Below, piece by piece: positions 42,372-44,174 of a DNA stretch of 44,174 nucleotides. The position numbers were made by a program, and so were the translations under genes. The notes under the pieces are model-generated. The model was not told the DNA's origin, did not search any database, and was given only the letters and a program-made list of their open reading frames with translations. The stretch covers positions 1 through 44,174 of the forward strand of contig CAZNFR010000025.1 in NCBI GenBank assembly GCA_964572225.1, given 5' to 3'. Source of the stretch: CAZNFR01 sp964572225 (GTDB lineage: Bacteria > Bacteroidota > Bacteroidia > Bacteroidales > GCA-2748055). Positions within the stretch are counted from its first letter, which is position 1. Every line of letters starts with the position of its first letter.

Positions 42372-44174
42372 ATGGATAATATCCATTCACAGGATGATAT
42401 TCAAAGGTTAATTCAGGAAAAGAAGGAAAGGCTCAAGGAACTTGCCTGTATTAATCAGACCACACAGATCATCAAGGAATCCGGTAATGTGGAGGAAAGT
42501 CTTCGCAGAATAGCCCGTATCCTTCCTCAGGCCTGGCAGTATCCGGAACATACTTCGGCCAGGATATTATTCGACGGACAGGAGTTCCGGAGCCCGGTAT
42601 TCAGGGAAACCGAATGGCGACAATACCAAACATTTACCACCATTGATAACCGTTCGGGTGAAATCGAGGTTTTTTATCACAGAAAATTCAGGGAAATCGA
42701 TGAAGGGCCCTTTCTCAAGGAAGAAAGACACCTGATCGATAATCTTGCCAGCATCATCAGTAATTACCTCAACACCATTGAAGCAAAGAGGATTCTGAAA
42801 AAATCCCTGGAGAGGGACCAGATCCGGTCCGAAATGAAGGAATTTCATGAGGGAAAACAGATAAACAGCCGAAAGTTGCTTCAGAAGTTTCTGAACAACC
42901 AGAATGCAAACCGGGATATTTTTCATGATCTTATGCCTTACAAGGTAAAGGAGATCCTCCTCGTGTCTACGCTTTACGATGCCTTCACCATAGAAAAAGA
43001 GGGTCGATTTTCCGAGCATATTCTGGGAGAATATCACCAGCTTAATTTAACCTCCATGCCGAGGGTTACCGGAGTTTCGTCCTATGATGAGGCCCTTCAG
43101 CAGTTAAACAAACGGCATATTGACCTTGTGATATTAATGATTGGAAGTGACCGGAAAACTCCGGTAAAGATCGCAAGCATGGTAAAAAAGGATTTTCCAT
43201 ATATCCCGGTCTATGTGCTTATGAACAATAACCGGGAGGTGGCAGCCTTTAAATCCCATCCGGAGAATACGGCCAATATCGATAAGGTGTTTGTATGGAA
43301 TGGGGACTCCAAGATCTTTTTCGCCATGGTCAAGTTGCTGGAAGACAGGGTTAATATTGAGAACGATACCCAGTTGGGACTGGTGAAGGTGATTTTGCTT
43401 ACCGAAGATTCGGAGATCTATTATTCGCGTTACCTTCCCCTTCTATACAGTTCGGTTCTGGAGCAGACCAAAAGGATCATTGATGAGGTTTCGACCGACG
43501 ATCTTTTTAAGGTGCTTAGACTAAGAGCGCGTCCCAAGATCCTGCTGGCCACTAATTTTGAGGAGTCTGTGGAATTGATCAATAAATACGGGGATAACCT
43601 CCTGTGCCTGATCACGGATGTGAAATTCAAGAGGGAAGGAAGGGTTGATGAGAACGCCGGTTTTCGTCTTGTTAAATATGTTAAGGAGCTTTACCGCGGA
43701 TTACCCACGGTGATCCAATCTTCCGATATTCAGAATGCCCGGATGGCTTTCGAGCTTAAATCCATTTTTATCAAAAAGAGTTCGGAGACATTATTGCAGG
43801 ATATTCGCAGTTTTATCAGCCATCACCTTGGGTTTGGGAATTTCGAATACCGGGATCCGGGAGGTAGGAAGATTGCAGAAGCAAAATCTCTCAAGGAATT
43901 CGAGAAGCAGATCGAGACCATTCCCATTGAATCCCTGGTATATCACGGAAAGCGAAACCATTTTTCCCTTTGGCTAATGGCCAGAGGGGAGATTAGAATA
44001 GCCAAGCTGATCCATCCCGTAAAAGTTACCGATTTTAAGGAGCCCAGGGAATTCAGAGATTACCTGAAATACGTAATAAAGAAATACCGAAACGAATCCA
44101 ATACCGGCAAAATCGTGAATTATGAAGAGTCGGCCCTGTTGGATGAGTCCAATATTGTTAGTCTGGGTTCCGGG
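42372..44174 (+). CDS. N-terminal part of a PEP-synthase-like (PEP/pyruvate-binding) protein with GAF-like and receiver-like domains; cut by the right window edge
   Basis: An ATG at 42372 opens a frame of 601 codons with no stop to the window end. A GAF-like region covers about 15-140 (LACINQTTQIIKESGNVEESL; NLASIISNYLN). A first receiver-like domain (about 195-330) lacks the acidic pair and the phospho-acceptor (DLVILMIGSD). A second (about 338-485) has Glu345-Asp346, Asp416 (LITDVKF), Ser450 and Lys468 (FIKKSS), so it looks functional. The last residues, SLGSG, resemble the start of the ATP-grasp PEP/pyruvate-binding domain of a Bacteroidota family I know as PEP-synthase-like; this identification rests on the overall layout, and the catalytic domain is not in view. 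It follows korB by 77 nt. Confidence 0.72.
   Translation, partial: MDNIHSQDDIQRLIQEKKERLKELACINQTTQIIKESGNVEESLRRIARILPQAWQYPEHTSARILFDGQEFRSPVFRETEWRQYQTFTTIDNRSGEIEVFYHRKFREIDEGPFLKEERHLIDNLASIISNYLNTIEAKRILKKSLERDQIRSEMKEFHEGKQINSRKLLQKFLNNQNANRDIFHDLMPYKVKEILLVSTLYDAFTIEKEGRFSEHILGEYHQLNLTSMPRVTGVSSYDEALQQLNKRHIDLVILMIGSDRKTPVKIASMVKKDFPYIPVYVLMNNNREVAAFKSHPENTANIDKVFVWNGDSKIFFAMVKLLEDRVNIENDTQLGLVKVILLTEDSEIYYSRYLPLLYSSVLEQTKRIIDEVSTDDLFKVLRLRARPKILLATNFEESVELINKYGDNLLCLITDVKFKREGRVDENAGFRLVKYVKELYRGLPTVIQSSDIQNARMAFELKSIFIKKSSETLLQDIRSFISHHLGFGNFEYRDPGGRKIAEAKSLKEFEKQIETIPIESLVYHGKRNHFSLWLMARGEIRIAKLIHPVKVTDFKEPREFRDYLKYVIKKYRNESNTGKIVNYEESALLDESNIVSLGSG

Noticed and set aside
1..44174. 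CRISPR arrays, prophage genes, toxin-antitoxin pairs or tRNA genes
   Set aside because: No direct-repeat arrays, phage structural genes, small two-gene toxin modules or tRNA-like cloverleaf sequences were seen on either strand by eye. A dedicated search (tRNAscan, CRISPR finder) would be decisive.

Overview
The window reads as a chromosomal segment of a Bacteroidota bacterium, most likely in or near Bacteroidales/Marinilabiliales. The evidence is lineage-typical families (DUF6089, DUF4924 and DUF3078 proteins, a two-domain L25/Ctc, an RprXY-like two-component pair, KorA with fused gamma and alpha parts) and repeated TAnnTTTG motifs, the Bacteroidota -7 promoter element, upstream of many genes. 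Most of the window is core housekeeping DNA. The only mobile DNA seen is a transposase fragment at the left edge. I found no tRNA, rRNA, CRISPR array or prophage.

Layout. 1-406: 5' part of an IS4-superfamily transposase, cut by the window edge. 566-2799: an ECF sigma factor, a membrane anti-sigma-like protein and a secreted DUF4097-like protein, with a possible ECF-type promoter in front. 3010-6229: apolipoprotein N-acyltransferase, a LysE-type exporter and an apparently exported superoxide dismutase. 6538-12780: TetR regulator plus a complete RND efflux pump (TolC, lipoprotein adaptor, AcrB-type pump), with a candidate TetR operator and a strong terminator. 12843-17347 (minus): BASS transporter, PlsC-like acyltransferase, a possible 35-residue ORF, an SDR and a tandem VOC protein. 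17584-19496: flavin reductase, DCC thiol oxidoreductase and a DUF3078 protein. 19493-26924 (minus): DUF4924, S4 RNA-binding protein, RprY/RprX-like regulator and kinase, pth, rplY, prs, engB, manA and a Dabb protein. 27050-29940: uridine kinase, DEDDy exonuclease, alpha/beta hydrolase and pdxJ. 29992-38559: an envelope block of CBS-ACT protein, nadK, two DUF6089 barrels, uppS, bamA, two OmpH/Skp chaperones and murI. 38560-39081: gamma carbonic anhydrase. 39415-42294: korAB. 42372 to the edge: N-terminal part of a PEP-synthase-like enzyme carrying GAF-like and receiver-like domains.

The genes combine into an envelope-building programme (UppS, MurI, BamA, two Skp-like chaperones, Lnt), an anaerobic-type 2-oxoacid:ferredoxin metabolism (KorAB plus the PEP-synthase-like protein), and stress or export modules (ECF sigma, RND pump, SOD). 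No clearly new system stands out. The points most worth a second look are the GAF/pseudo-receiver/receiver N-terminus of the PEP-synthase-like protein, the 29-nt perfect palindrome just upstream of korA, the small ORF inside the lipid-type operon, the DUF6089 gene with no ordinary start codon near its signal peptide, and the CxxC in the sensor region of the RprX-like kinase.
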